DNA from: Brugia malayi
Lineage: Eukaryota > Nematoda > Chromadorea > Rhabditida > Onchocercidae
Direction: 5' to 3'
Length of the DNA: 64,000 nt
Assembly (NCBI RefSeq): GCF_000002995.4
Contig: NW_025062477.1
Coordinates: forward strand, 12,630,696 to 12,694,695
The notes below the pieces were generated by a model, which worked only from the letters and a program-made list of their open reading frames with translations, was not told the DNA's origin and did no database searches. Of the stretch, positions 11,798 through 24,300 are shown piece by piece. Positions within the stretch are counted from its first letter, which is position 1. Every line of letters starts with the position of its first letter. The position numbers and the translations under genes were made by a program.

Positions 11798-14700
11798 ATG
11801 GCTGCTGTTCGACAGCATAGCAAATCGTTAAATGATGCTAATGTTGAAGATGAAGATAATGCTTTGTAAGTGTTTCATGTTAACAAAAACTCACTTTTAT
11901 TAGAAATTGGTAAATGAATGTAATTATCGATAGTCATTCAGTTGTCTTTTTCTGAATCTTACCGTTTTTATTAGTCGTATTTCATTTTTCATCCAAAATT
12001 GGTTTATTGAGCAAGTTACTGTGTAAATAAGTTTCATCTAGTCAAATATTAAGTGTTGAAGAATAGTGAAATAATGGTATTAGAAAGTTTAGGATAGTAA
12101 TAGCAAATTTGAATGAATGAGAACAGCTTGCTCAGGTTAATGATTAAATTAATAATTAGGATTAACAAAGTAGGACAGTAATATTAGAATATTTCTACTA
12201 CCTGGATCCATCAATTGAAGAGATAAGGAACTTTTGATGTTAGCAAATAATTAAATAATTAAGTGACACTAGAAAAAACTATGAAAAGTAGCTGAAATTG
12301 ATGAGAATTATCCAGCAATAGGCAAACACTATATACATGATTGTTTTCCATATATTATGACAGTAAATTTAAATCTGCTTGTCGTTCAAATTTAAAGTTA
12401 TAAGAAATAAAATTCGCGCTCACGTTTTATTAATAACTTAACGAGCGAGTGAGATACACGAAATGATTCGTTGAATCCCGTTGTGATAAATATCATATCG
12501 AAATATAAGAATGGTATAATTCAAAAATGTATGAATGCACGGAATGCACAAAGAATTTTAATTTTTTAGAATTTCAAATTCGATCAGACATGAAATCTTA
12601 GTTTTTACATTTTCAGATTAAAAGTTTGTGGCATTATGTATAAATGGACAAATTTTGTATATGGATGGCAAAAACGATATTTTGAACTTGAAAACGGTAT
12701 TTTAATGTATTACAAATCAGAATCCGAGAAGCAGTATGGAAGTCGTGGTGCAATTGCATTACATATTGCACATCTTGTGGTTAATTGTTTTTTTAATTAA
12801 TTAATTTATTTACTTATTTATTTATCCATTCTTATGGTTATTCTCGGCAGCATATCATTTTTATCAAACTACATTGTGCCACCGTTTATTTCACTTATTT
12901 CACTTGTAGGCACTTGTCATTATAGGAAAGTGATATTGATTTTAATCGATTTGATGTGTTAACAAATGATGCGTGCTGGTATTTAAGAACTCAAAATCCA
13001 AAATCACGCAATTTATGGTTACGTGCTTTAAGGTACCAAATGGTTCGTTGTATTTCACATCTTCTTTTGAGCTTAGTCAACGAAAATGTTTGTTCTTCTA
13101 AGCTTAGTTTATTTATATGCTGAATAACTGTCGTACTACATTGTTGTTATCGATGTTTTTTTTTACTAATGATACAAAATTTTACTTTAAATCGTAAAAT
13201 ATTTTGGTTTCTTAACAGTTCGGGTCAACCAAAAATAAACTGAAAAACCGTTGTTCGATTGATGATGTGGCGAGAAGTGCAGGTTATGAACAGTCGTCAT
13301 TATCTGTAAGTTTTATTATTTAAACTAAATTGGGTCATGTTGGCATCGTTATATTTTTTTTCTTTTTTTTTTCCTTTCTTTTCTTCATTTCTTTTTCTTA
13401 ATCATTTTCTTTAGCCATCGCGTTATGTTGTAAGCCAATTATTTGTTTTAGAATATCCATTCTATCATGCTAAGCTGAGATGAGGCTTAAGTATTGAGTC
13501 AAATGTTTTTATTCATCATGAAATGCTAGTTTATTTTTTGATGGGAAGGTACTGAATGTATTTTTAACGCATTAATAGCACGAAATCAAGGCAAAAACCA
13601 GAAGCAAATATTAGTAATATTAGATTGAGAGAGGAATCAAGAAAGCAATTTTTTCTTCTTTCACACTTTAAAATGTAGTAATCGGGTCGGAAGTGTTGAT
13701 TGTCGTTTGATTTTACATCGTTGATAAGTTTCGGTTCTGTCCTCGCAGAGAATAATGTGGTAAACATTAAAATGTCACATCTTTAATAGAAAGTATTCAC
13801 GTGACGTTATTTTTCAGTTAGAATTGATGTGTAAAATGGAACAGCTGGAACGTTTCAACGATATGATTGGACGGCAAGCCACTCGACTAGAAAATTTAAT
13901 TCGTGTGATCCAAGACAACCGAGAAAATACTTATGCTACCTCTCTTCTAGATGAAAGTATTGCACTAAATGCTGTAACTATTGCCGTATTGCAAAATATT
14001 AACACATGCGTTCATTTACTCGCAAAACAGGTATTAATGCATTTACTATGAAGTGAAAATTTTCAAATTTTATGCTGAACTGAAGATTAAAACTTAACAA
14101 ATAATTTAAATAGTCAGACTTTTACTTCATCTTTCTATGTATATCATAACTTTCATTTAACGAACTTTTATTCTGTAATTTGCATGCGAGCTAGTATTTC
14201 AAAGCAAACATTGTTTTGGGGGAAAAAAATTTCCACAAATGAACAAAAGGATGATATAAAAAGTCATCATATTACTTCTACATAATCCAAAATACTTCAT
14301 TAGCTTTCGTGTTCAATGTCTTATCTTGGATGAAATGTTTCAAATTTTAATTGAAAAATACAATCAGGAAAACAATTGAACGTAAATAAGATCTGTATAC
14401 ATTCCACTTGCAAATAGATGCAAAGTAGGCTTTAATTTTTTTTTTTTTCTTTCGTTTACAAGTAATTTCGAGATCAACGGCTGAAGAAGATGGCAGCTAT
14501 TTTTAGCATTTACATATAACCATACTCTAGATGTGTATAGCAAATAAACAGAGGGAAAAGAAATGCCCATAACGTGGCATTTCTTTTTCTTTTGTTCCTT
14601 TTCTGCGTCGTTTGTGGAATTTTTTTTAGCGTATTTCTATAGTGTTAGAACGTTTGTTTCATTAGTTCCATACTTTTATGGAATTTAAATTAAGTTTTAT

Positions 14701-17700
14701 AATAAAATTTGAAGTATTAATGCTTGGCTTATTTTATTTGTCTATTTTTCCTTTTGTTCTTCAGAAAACCTCATCTCTCTCTCCCTTTCTCTCTCTGTCT
14801 GTCAAACGCTATTTTGCACATGTTTATTTCTCTAGCCAACCATTAACTAACGTGATGTGCTATTTTTATTTAAAAAATGACATAATTTTTCATGAAACAT
14901 TTATTGTAATCAGAAATCAATTCGTTTTATCTTGGAATTTCTTAAGAAGCAAACACACACACACACATACACACAATCTCTCTTAGCGGTGAAATTAATC
15001 GAAAGGCTCGATCATAAACCAATGTATTTCCGAATAATGACATAACGGCTTGTTGCAGTGGGCAAAAAGAACCAGGCGCTGAACACTTACGAATACTTGT
15101 TCTGATCGTTCACATAACAAAACTTCTATCAACTTTTTTCATATTCTTTCTTTTTTTATATCAGCTTTTCAATAGATTTCCAATTTTTACTTTCAATAGA
15201 TTTTTAATAATCATTCCTAACTAGTTAACTTGTTTTTCGCAATTCTCTATAATTGGTTGAAATTACTGACTGCAGTAACAATATGAGTGGGAGTTTTTTC
15301 GTGAGGTCAGATCACTTCATTGATATTTGTATATAATTACAGCAAAAGTTTTTGGAAGATCTATAAGTAATTGCAATGAACAAACAATTAAGCAATTTTT
15401 ATATGTTGTTAGGTTGGTTGTAAGGTAGTACGACATGATAAATAGTTAAGACTTCATACTGCATGCTGCTTTCTAGCATTCCTACAAAGAGATTTTGTAA
15501 AAATATAATCTACGCATTTTATATGTTTTCATATATAATATTATTTTAGACGAAAGTTAATCATAAGCAGCGTTACGACGAGAATTGTCACACTGCACAC
15601 GTGGACATTGCTAGTAACTGTTCACGAAGCATTATGTTGAATCAAACATCCGTAAGCTTTAAAAAATTTTTTTCAAATCAGATACGAACAACTGCAAATG
15701 GGAGTTAAGTGGATGATATAGTAAAATGATTGAAATAAACATTCAGTGATCAATAATGTGATAATAGGAGATGGGCTAGAATATTTTCATTAACTTAATG
15801 ATTTACAATTAGAAGACTATAATAGCATATAATAAGAAAGTTATTGATACAATAAAGTTTCTCTTTTCGTCCTACCTTTTTAAGTGTATGTGAGAACTGA
15901 TGATTACAACGAGACAGCTACCTGTAATCCTAAAACTATCTTCTTTCTACTTCAGGAATTTTTTATAAGATGGCTTATTTAGTTGTTTATGATGCTATCT
16001 TTTTGTAAGGAATTTCTTTTTGTAAGAAGGACATAAGGAATTTATTGGATTGATTTCTATGTTCTTCATGACTTTATTTATATGATTAAATTATTATTGT
16101 AAATTTCAATGTTTCTTGTGTTTTCAGGAGCTCGATAATGTTTCAAGTGATGATGATGAACAGGAATGGCATGATGCTGACGATAGCATTCCGGAAAATA
16201 AAAGCAATGCGAAAGGACGTAGTTTTGCAGTTTGTATCCTTATCAGTTTAAAATAGTTTTTAATGCAGTGGTTAATTTAGTATTCTATTACTCTTTGTTT
16301 TACTTGACGTGACTTTTTTCTTAATTTTTCTTTCAAACATGCTGGCTGTCTAATTTTGGGTAAATTTTGAAGAATAGGAAGCACAAAGCATTCAAATGCT
16401 TCGGAATGTATATTATAAATTTTCAAAACTGGTTATAAGATGGACCAAATAGTTTTAATCATTCAAGTCCATCTCTTCTTATAAAACGCTTAATACCTAT
16501 TATCCTTACATGGAGATATAGTAAAACAGTTATTTAATTTGGTGGAAATTTTCAAAATTGTCCTATAAATTATGAGTTTTACTGAAATTATCAGTTCATT
16601 CTTATTTTAAGCTGAAAGTGAACACGGCGATGTTTCGTATATATATATATAAAATTTCTTCCATTATTAATTCTATAGCACTTTCTAACATTTATTTGAT
16701 CGTTAAAGGTTATCCAAATTTTTCACTGTCAAAAAATGTGGCTTTACGCTATTTATTTCAGTTTAATTGATTTTACGGTAATTCAGGGGAAAGGAGCGGC
16801 AAGGATATCTAGTTCGGAGTCTTTAATTGAGAGAGAAAGAGCTAATGAAAATTATCCTGATATTGCTGAATCACCACCCAAAAATGTCACTTTACCTGCA
16901 TCAAATGCATTTGCAAAAGAAATCAATCGAATTGCAATGGAACAATTAAAATATGCTCGATCTAGTATTTATGACGGTGTTAGATTTTGCATTTGAATTC
17001 CAAATTTATATTACAACAGTAAATAGATAGATTGAAGTAAGTTGTTTTGTTGCTGGTAGCATGGATTAAGTTATGTAAAATTTTGAGCTGTATAACTATC
17101 AGTACTTTGCCAAAGCATTCAGATAGTTATGTGGAACTTTAAAGTAGAGTGAATTTAGAATTAATTTATTTATGCTAATTTGAAAAAGCATTAATAAGTT
17201 TTTTACATTTTAATTAAAACTATGTTAACGTTTTCTTCTTTCTATATAAAACGTTTTATTTCGTAGGTTTTCCTAAGTCAACTTTGCAGTATTTATTTTT
17301 TTTTTTTTTTTTTCGGGACGCTTTCTTATATTTCATAAACAGTATGCATACAATGGCTTACTGAGCGATTGAATGCACTCTAAAAGCTTTCATTCTTTAG
17401 AAAATGTCCTAAATTAAAGGTGTTCTACAGATGGCGGAATTTACAGGTTTGGCAGTTATTCATGGAAGAAGACGAAATGAAGATGTATAAAAGAGAATTG
17501 GAAGTTAATGGGATAGTCTGTGATCCATTGAAAGCCGTTCATCTTGTACAGGTTTTTTTTTTTTTTTTAATTCCGAATTTTTCCAAAAAATGATCTAAGT
17601 TATATATTTGGAAAATTTAGTGTCTAAATTTTATGACTATAAGTAATTTTAGAGATAAACAAAATATCCACCTAAATTTCTTAGAGATTTTATTGAAAAC

Positions 17701-19478
17701 GCAGCAGTATAAAATATTAATCATTTAGTTCATCTTTTAATATATTCACAATACTGGAAGAAAATTTTTTTATTTATAACATTAGGGAATAGTAATGAAG
17801 TTAGAATGAATTAATAAAATCATTAATTCACGCTATTTTAGGGTGTATCAGCCCGGGAATACATTCATTATTTTTTCGAACCGCGATATAAACATGAATG
17901 GGATGGTTAGTTGATTCTTTTTTTTTCCTACTTTATTAAATATGAATGAAGGAATTTAGGGAAATTTTATCCATCAATTCAATTGTTCTTATACTTTCTT
18001 TTCGAATTTTGGAATGAATTTATTTTGATGAGATTTTCGTTACAACTTATATTTTAGGTGATATTATTGAATGTATGCATCTTTTCTCTATTTTGCAGTT
18101 TTGAATGATTTAAAATGGATTATGCATCTAAACAGGATTATGGACGAACTTCAAAGATTGCCATTTATAATTGTTTAGGATTTTATCAATTTTGACAAAT
18201 AAACAGTTAGTTGAAATGATATGATAAATTTCCAGAAACATTGGTCAGGACAAGAATTGTTGAGAGGATTTCAATGGATACTGTTATAATACATCAGGTT
18301 GGTATTTATTATATTTCACTAAACCATAAGCAACTTTCTCTTGCATCTAAGCATTTGATCAGTTTGTTCTCATTACCAATTTATCATGCTTAATTTGTTG
18401 TATTTTTTTTTAGTTACACAAGAGAATTTGGCCATCTGCTCAACGTGAATCTTTATTTTGGTCAAATGTACGATATCTTCCAGAGCAAAAGAGCCCAAAA
18501 GCTTTGGATTTATATATGGTATGTAACCATGATTGCAATCTACCGAGTGTACCGGTTAGTTTTTTTTTTTTTTTTTCTTTTTTTTATTTAATAGTTAAAA
18601 CGGTAGAAATGATTGAGATAAGATTTTTATAATTTATTATTTTAGTTAGAACATAATTCCAATGTTCGAGTTGGTTTGACTGTAGCAATGTTATGTGAAA
18701 CAGTCGTTAAAGATGGACATGAAAAGCCAGTGGATAAGCTGAATCGTAATGATATTCAATGCCAAGTGTGTTACTGTGCGCAAGGTAATTTCATAAAATA
18801 TATAAAACATTAGAAAATCTTTACAATTATTTTTGAGAACTTCTTATGTATAAATTGTAGAAGTTTTTAATCAGTAGTTAGTTTAATAACGTTATTTTTC
18901 GATTTTTTCATAATTTCCATTTTGTAGTTTTCTACTCTTTTTTTTTTTTGCATAAATAACTGATAAGCATTATAGTTATCACATATAAATATTTTTTTTT
19001 CTATATAAAAAGTGAAAATAGTAACATAATCAGTTAAGTATGATTGCTGTTGTAATGTTCAAAGTCCAGATTATAAAAGGGATTACTGATAAAAAATTAC
19101 AACCACTATTATTATTATTATAACATGAATGAAAGAATTTGCATAATGAATCATCTTTTTTTTAAATTGATAGAAAAGCGATTCATATTCTATACGAGAC
19201 AGTTCTAGTGTTACTAAAGAATTCATTCTTATAACTTCAGGTAAATCATGTAAATTTAACTTCTTCTTTTAGGAAACTTATTATAAGCTATCTTAATTTA
19301 ATTTTTGTATTTGTTTAAACCGTTTGTTTCAAATGGGTTTTTTTTTTTAGTAAATCCAGGTGGTTGGGTGCCGGCATCAGCATTACGAATTATATACAAA
19401 CGTGAATATCCAAAATTTTTACATGGTTTTACCAAATATGTGCTTAGTAAAATAAAAACTCAGCCGTTAATGATTTAA
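11798..19478 (+). CDS. Ceramide transfer protein (CERT/STARD11-like), 560 aa
   Basis: Non-vesicular carrier expected to move ceramide from ER to Golgi. Fourteen exons: 11,798-11,865; 12,617-12,779; 12,926-13,042; 13,219-13,305; 13,818-14,030; 15,550-15,651; 16,128-16,229; 16,787-16,978; 17,447-17,551; 17,842-17,905; 18,236-18,297; 18,414-18,554; 18,646-18,784; 19,351-19,478. All junctions keep phase and end at TAA. Residues 23-113 form the PH domain ([19 protein letters not shown], then CWYLRTQNP), which binds Golgi PI4P in this family. A Ser-containing linker and a helical segment [20 protein letters not shown] follow. Residues 263-269, EWHDADD after an acidic run, resemble an FFAT motif for binding ER VAP proteins. 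About residues 335-556 are the START lipid-binding domain (ending [20 protein letters not shown]). Length fits the short animal CERT form. The end of exon 2 could instead be 12,776, removing one Val. All domains look intact, so a functional gene is likely. Confidence 0.93.
14775..14973. repeat. CT and AC microsatellites in CERT intron 5
   Basis: A CT tract at about 14,775-14,803 and a short AC run at 14,952-14,973 lie in the 1.5-kb intron between exons 5 and 6. Otherwise the intron shows nothing coding. Confidence 0.6.
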
Positions 19479-21298
19479 AGGAATCATCAGTGTTTGCGAT
19501 TTTCGTATTTATTTCTTTACATGTTATTCTATAATTCATTTTCTTTCTCTTCCCAGTTTTTATTTATTTTTTTTTTCTTATGGTGCTTACTTAGTAAAAC
19601 TCTCTTCCGATGCTTTTTATTTACAATTTCTTAAATTTTTGATCGTTTATGGTAATTTCATTTTTATACATTGCAACGAATTACAGTAACGCAAATTCTA
19701 TTAATGTTTTCCATTATTTCCCTTTTTTTTGCTGCTAAATGTTTATTACGGACACATTTTTGTCACTTATGTTTCTATGATATTTACGGTTTGAGAAAAT
19801 TTTTTTTTTAAGATTTTTTTTTGAGTATTTCTTAAAATTTCAATTTTTTTTTTTTCTTTGTGATAATTACCTCTTTTTCCATCTACTTAATTTTTTATGC
19901 TTTATTAAATCATTGTATTCTGATACTGCTGCTGTATTATCACCTTCCTTACTGTGTTACATCTTTCCTAGCTTAGAATAGTTTAGGAATGTTTCACTTC
20001 TGCTCAATGATCAATAAATATTGTAGAACTTATTTGTTCAGATTATTCTTTTTTTTTTTCAGTTTATCATAATTAGCAGTATTTTTCTTTTTGCGCTTCC
20101 ATATTTGATTTATTTATATCTTTTCGTATTACAATTCGAAGCTATGCATGAATGATGTTCTCCTATTCATTCCATTTCTCTTATCTCAGCTATCACATAT
20201 GAATAGCTTTGAACTCCATTCTTTTTTTTTTTCGTATATTTCCTTGAACCTAAATTTTTTGCAATTATATGTTTTGTGCCTATTTACTGTTTAAAATAAG
20301 TTTGTAATGAATTATTTTTTGATACTACTTCATCAATTTTGCTTTTTATTTTGAGAAATACCAGTTTTATTTGCAGATCATTTGTCCCTAACAATTTGTA
20401 TATGATATTTGCTATATTATTTTTTCTTAAATATTTCCTAATTGTTAGTTTAAAAAGAAAAAGGCAGAATTTTTTCTTCTGGCTGAGAAGTTTTTGATAT
20501 TATGACTAAGTGAAATGATAAAAAAAAATTTACTGCTACATTACAGTATCTTCTGCTGGTGAAAATTCTACCCATACTAATAGCATGTATATGCTTTTCT
20601 TTTCTAACCTAAAAATTTATTAAATAATTGAAACTCAAAAAGGAAAAATATTTTGATGCGCATGTACAATAAATTAAAATTTCGAAGTCGGAATTTTATA
20701 GTGTGAATTTATTGAGAAATAGTATAAAATTTAATGAGCAAAAAAAAAAAAATTCATTCATTCATAAAACGAATAAAATAATTTGTTAAAGCAATTCCAT
20801 ATTATCTTTGTAATATTATTTATAACTAAATTTGGAATGATTTAATTTTATATAGAACAATGTGATGAGAAAATTATTTGCTCTGATTTTTGCAACATAC
20901 TTTTTTTTTTCAATAAACACTTTTCAATTTTTTATTGCTCAAAAATTTCTTGTCAAAACCTGGGCTAATTAGGACATATCTTACTTACCTTGCTTATAGT
21001 TTTACAATATCATATAATTAGATGATAACTTATTGAAACTATCTACTTGTACTCATAAATTTTTTATTTATTTTTAATGAATTAAGCTATTGCAATTACA
21101 TAATAAAGTGATTAGAATGTTCAATTAGATAAGCTACGAAGTATTATTTACTACAGATAATATGTATATTTAATAGAATTACTTTGACAGAAGGTAATAT
21201 TTCCATTAAATAAAAAAGTGCTTTACTGCAGAATTATTTGTTTATTTGTAAACTTTTAAAAAGCTTATCAAATTTATAACTTGTTTTCTCATTTTTAG
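19479..21298. other. CERT-LAS1 intergenic region
   Basis: Contains the CERT 3' untranslated region and the upstream region of the next gene. T-rich and A/T homopolymer sequence, with no exon-like ORF found. The gap of about 1.8 kb is too long for a tight C. elegans-style operon. Confidence 0.6.
20013..20018 (+). terminator. Candidate poly(A) signal AATAAA for CERT
   Basis: AATAAA in the context TCAATAAATATTG lies about 535 bp after the CERT stop codon, in T-rich sequence. Another AATAAA is near 20,914. The real cleavage site cannot be told from sequence. Confidence 0.35.
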
Positions 21299-21299
21299 G
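21286..21299 (+). promoter_or_regulatory. Acceptor-like site 5' of LAS1-like gene
   Basis: TTCTCATTTTTAG ends at 21,299, about 100 bp before the chosen ATG. It matches the acceptors used inside this gene, so it may receive a spliced leader or end an untranslated first intron. No upstream donor was identified. Confidence 0.4.
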
Positions 21300-21399
21300 A
21301 TAAATATCATTTGGTGGATTTCCATTAACACAGTGAATTATCTGGGTTTTTTTTTTTATGTTTGTGTGTTCATGTGCTCTTTTTTTTATTTGATAAAGA

Positions 21400-24300
21400 A
21401 TGACGAATTTAAAAGGAGTTCAAGTACCATTTACAAGGTTAGTTGATGAAATTATATTTTCCAAAAGAAATTATATTTTTTGTTTCACGAATAGTGTGGC
21501 ATTTTGAAACAATAAGGTTTGAAGACAATGAGAAAATGTAAACAATGAGAAAATGTAAAAAATATTAAGATAAATTTTATGCTTTTATGCTTTTGGAATA
21601 TATTATCTGTTTTTATTTATGCTTCTAAAATAAGCATAGTTCCATTATTTGAAATTTTTAAGTTTTTTTCTTGTTTTTTCAGGCGTGAATGGGATATTGT
21701 AACAAATGTATATCGAAGTGATGAAATATCTGAATTAAAACATGCTGTAGCATTAATTGTATCATGGAAAGCAAGGTTAATTTTCTTTCTATCATTCAAT
21801 TATTTTACATTAATTAAATTATTTGTAGTTTAATGAAAAAAATGATAAATAATTTCATCTTAGTTTTGGTTTATTAGAATTACTTAGTTTAAATTATTGT
21901 TTTCTTTTTTCTTTCTTAATAAGATAAGATATATTCTTGCTAAATACAGTCAAACTATACTATTATCATATAAATTTAATTATCAAACTTTGTTTTTCTT
22001 ATTTAACACAATTTATCAGAGATAATGCTGCAAACGTTAATGAATTTGCATAAATCATATATTTTTATTTAATGACAAATTCTCATTGATTTCATTTGCT
22101 TTTCATTTCATTTTTTTTTTTTTTTTTTCTCTTAATCAGAACAACCAGTTATTTCTTGTGATATTATCTTCAATTATAGGCGGTAATTGTATTTGTCATA
22201 TAATTTGTATCTGTTTATTTCAGAGAGGAATTATTTTTGCTAGCTAATATTGTTAGTTGATATAGTATAGTTTTTGTTACATTATGCTTATCGAACATTT
22301 AATTTCTAAATTGTGTCAATTTTATCATACATAAACTTTTCATGTTTTGCTGTGATATTAAAATTAAAATAAAAAAATGAATGGAAATGAAAAAAGAGAA
22401 AATACATTTAGATCGGGTGATTCGGTACATATAGCTGCAGATATGACTGAAATGTTATTACGCGCAATAATTATGGATAAGGAGACAAAAAATGATGATT
22501 GGTTCAAGATTGGTAATGTAAAACTTGCTTATTGTACTGCTATTATAAGGTTAGTGTTGTAAAAAAGATTAGATACATACATATGTGGCAGTAATGATAA
22601 GAATAAATTATTTTTAATTTTTCTATTTTCTATTTTGGTAAAATTTCTTTCCCTAACGATTTGAAGATAAAATATGTGCAATTAAACTGATTTAAAAAAA
22701 ATAAACAAATAAAACAGAATATTGAGATCAGATTGATCATATTACCAATTAAAGTTAGATTTATCGCATTATTAATTGTCTAATATTAAGTAATAGTTAG
22801 AATTCAGATAATATTTTTCTTTTTTTTTTTTCAATAATATCCAAATATGAAAATGACTTTGAATAACATATTTGAATGCTTAATTAAGAAATGGCAAAAT
22901 TTATTAGTTTAATATTGCACACCAATTTTTCCAATGTTTTTTGATATATTTTTGCAGTTAAATTTTGTAGAAATGTTAATTGAATAATTTAATGAATTTC
23001 TTCTTATTACTTATATGTCCATATCTTAAAAAGTAATCTTTCTGTTATAATTGTGAAATTTTTATTGGAAACGAGAACAAATTATTACTTTATTGCTTCA
23101 GTAGCTAAGCAAAAGTAGCTGAGTTAGAATAGAAATGGTAAAATGGATAAGAAATTATAAAATTTCCAAAGGGAAAAGATTGAAATTATATAAAATTGTT
23201 AAAGAAAGAGTTTAATGTAATGTATAATTTAATAAAAAAAAGTGAATGATTGAATTTTCATCTCAAAAATATTTATTGCAAAAGAAAAAAATACGAAATA
23301 GGATGGTTTTTCTTCTTTTTTTCCACAAAAAAGGAATGATAAAAGTGTTAGCATTAAATTAATGGATTTTTAAAATGCAAAATATAGGTTGATTGTCCGA
23401 TTAATCATACAGCAAATAACTAGTTGCAATTCATAAAATTTATACTGTGAATTATAAAAAAAAAATAAATAAATATATCAGTTGATTTGAATTTATCATA
23501 GAAATTAAACTTTATATTTTTATTTTCATTAACTTCAAAATTTGCTGTTATTTCTGCATTAATAACTCTTAATAGTATATTTCGTAAAATTTGCTCTGTA
23601 ATTTTACTTTTTTTTTTTTTTAATTGACTAAATTAATATCATTTAATATTATTTAAAGTTTAGAAGTTTAGTGAGCTTTTTATTACAAATTAATTTTTCA
23701 AGTCAGTGGTAAGAATGACCACAATAATTTCTAAATTTTGTGTGAAAAATAATAAAGTTGGTAACATCAGTTAATTGACGTTTAATTTCCTCGCAATAAA
23801 TCAGCTTATTTAACTTTCATCTCCTAAATTTTCGATTTTCCAATGTAATTCAAAATATATTTCATCCGATAATAAATTGCAAAGATTCTAGAAAAAAAAA
23901 AATGAAAGATTATGCAATTTTTTCTTCCTCTTTCTTTATTTTTTTTTTTTTTTTTTTTTTTTTTTTGCAGATTTGTCAATTATGTTAATGAAATATGTCA
24001 AACGAATTATAAATTCAAATCAATTGCATCAGCTGTTAGTGATGTAAGTATTTTATTTGATATGAAATTTTTGTCAGAATTCCTTTATATATATATATTA
24101 TAATAATTCATTTTAGACGCTAATTTTAATTTGAAAATTTTCAAAATTTATTTTAGGTTGGTATTCCACAGTGGGTGGTTGACATTCGACATGGTGCAAC
24201 TCATTCGCATCTTCCATCGCTAGAAAATTTACGTCAAGCAGCGCAATACTGTCGCAATTGGCTTTGGGTAATTTTTTTTATGATGAATGATGATAAATTG

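Noticed and set aside
14364..14986. Open frames in CERT intron 5 on both strands
   Set aside because: They include CT and AC microsatellites, lack similarity, and lie within an intron supported by phase on both sides.
18099..18178. Exon-like stretch after TTTTGCAG in CERT intron 10
   Set aside because: It joins in frame but soon reaches a stop and matches nothing. Splicing instead to 18,236 gives [15 protein letters not shown], which fits the START domain.
19479..21299. CERT and LAS1-like genes as a trans-spliced operon
   Set aside because: The genes are on the same strand, but the gap of about 1.8 kb is far larger than the short spacing of typical nematode operons, and CERT has its own poly(A)-like signal well before LAS1.
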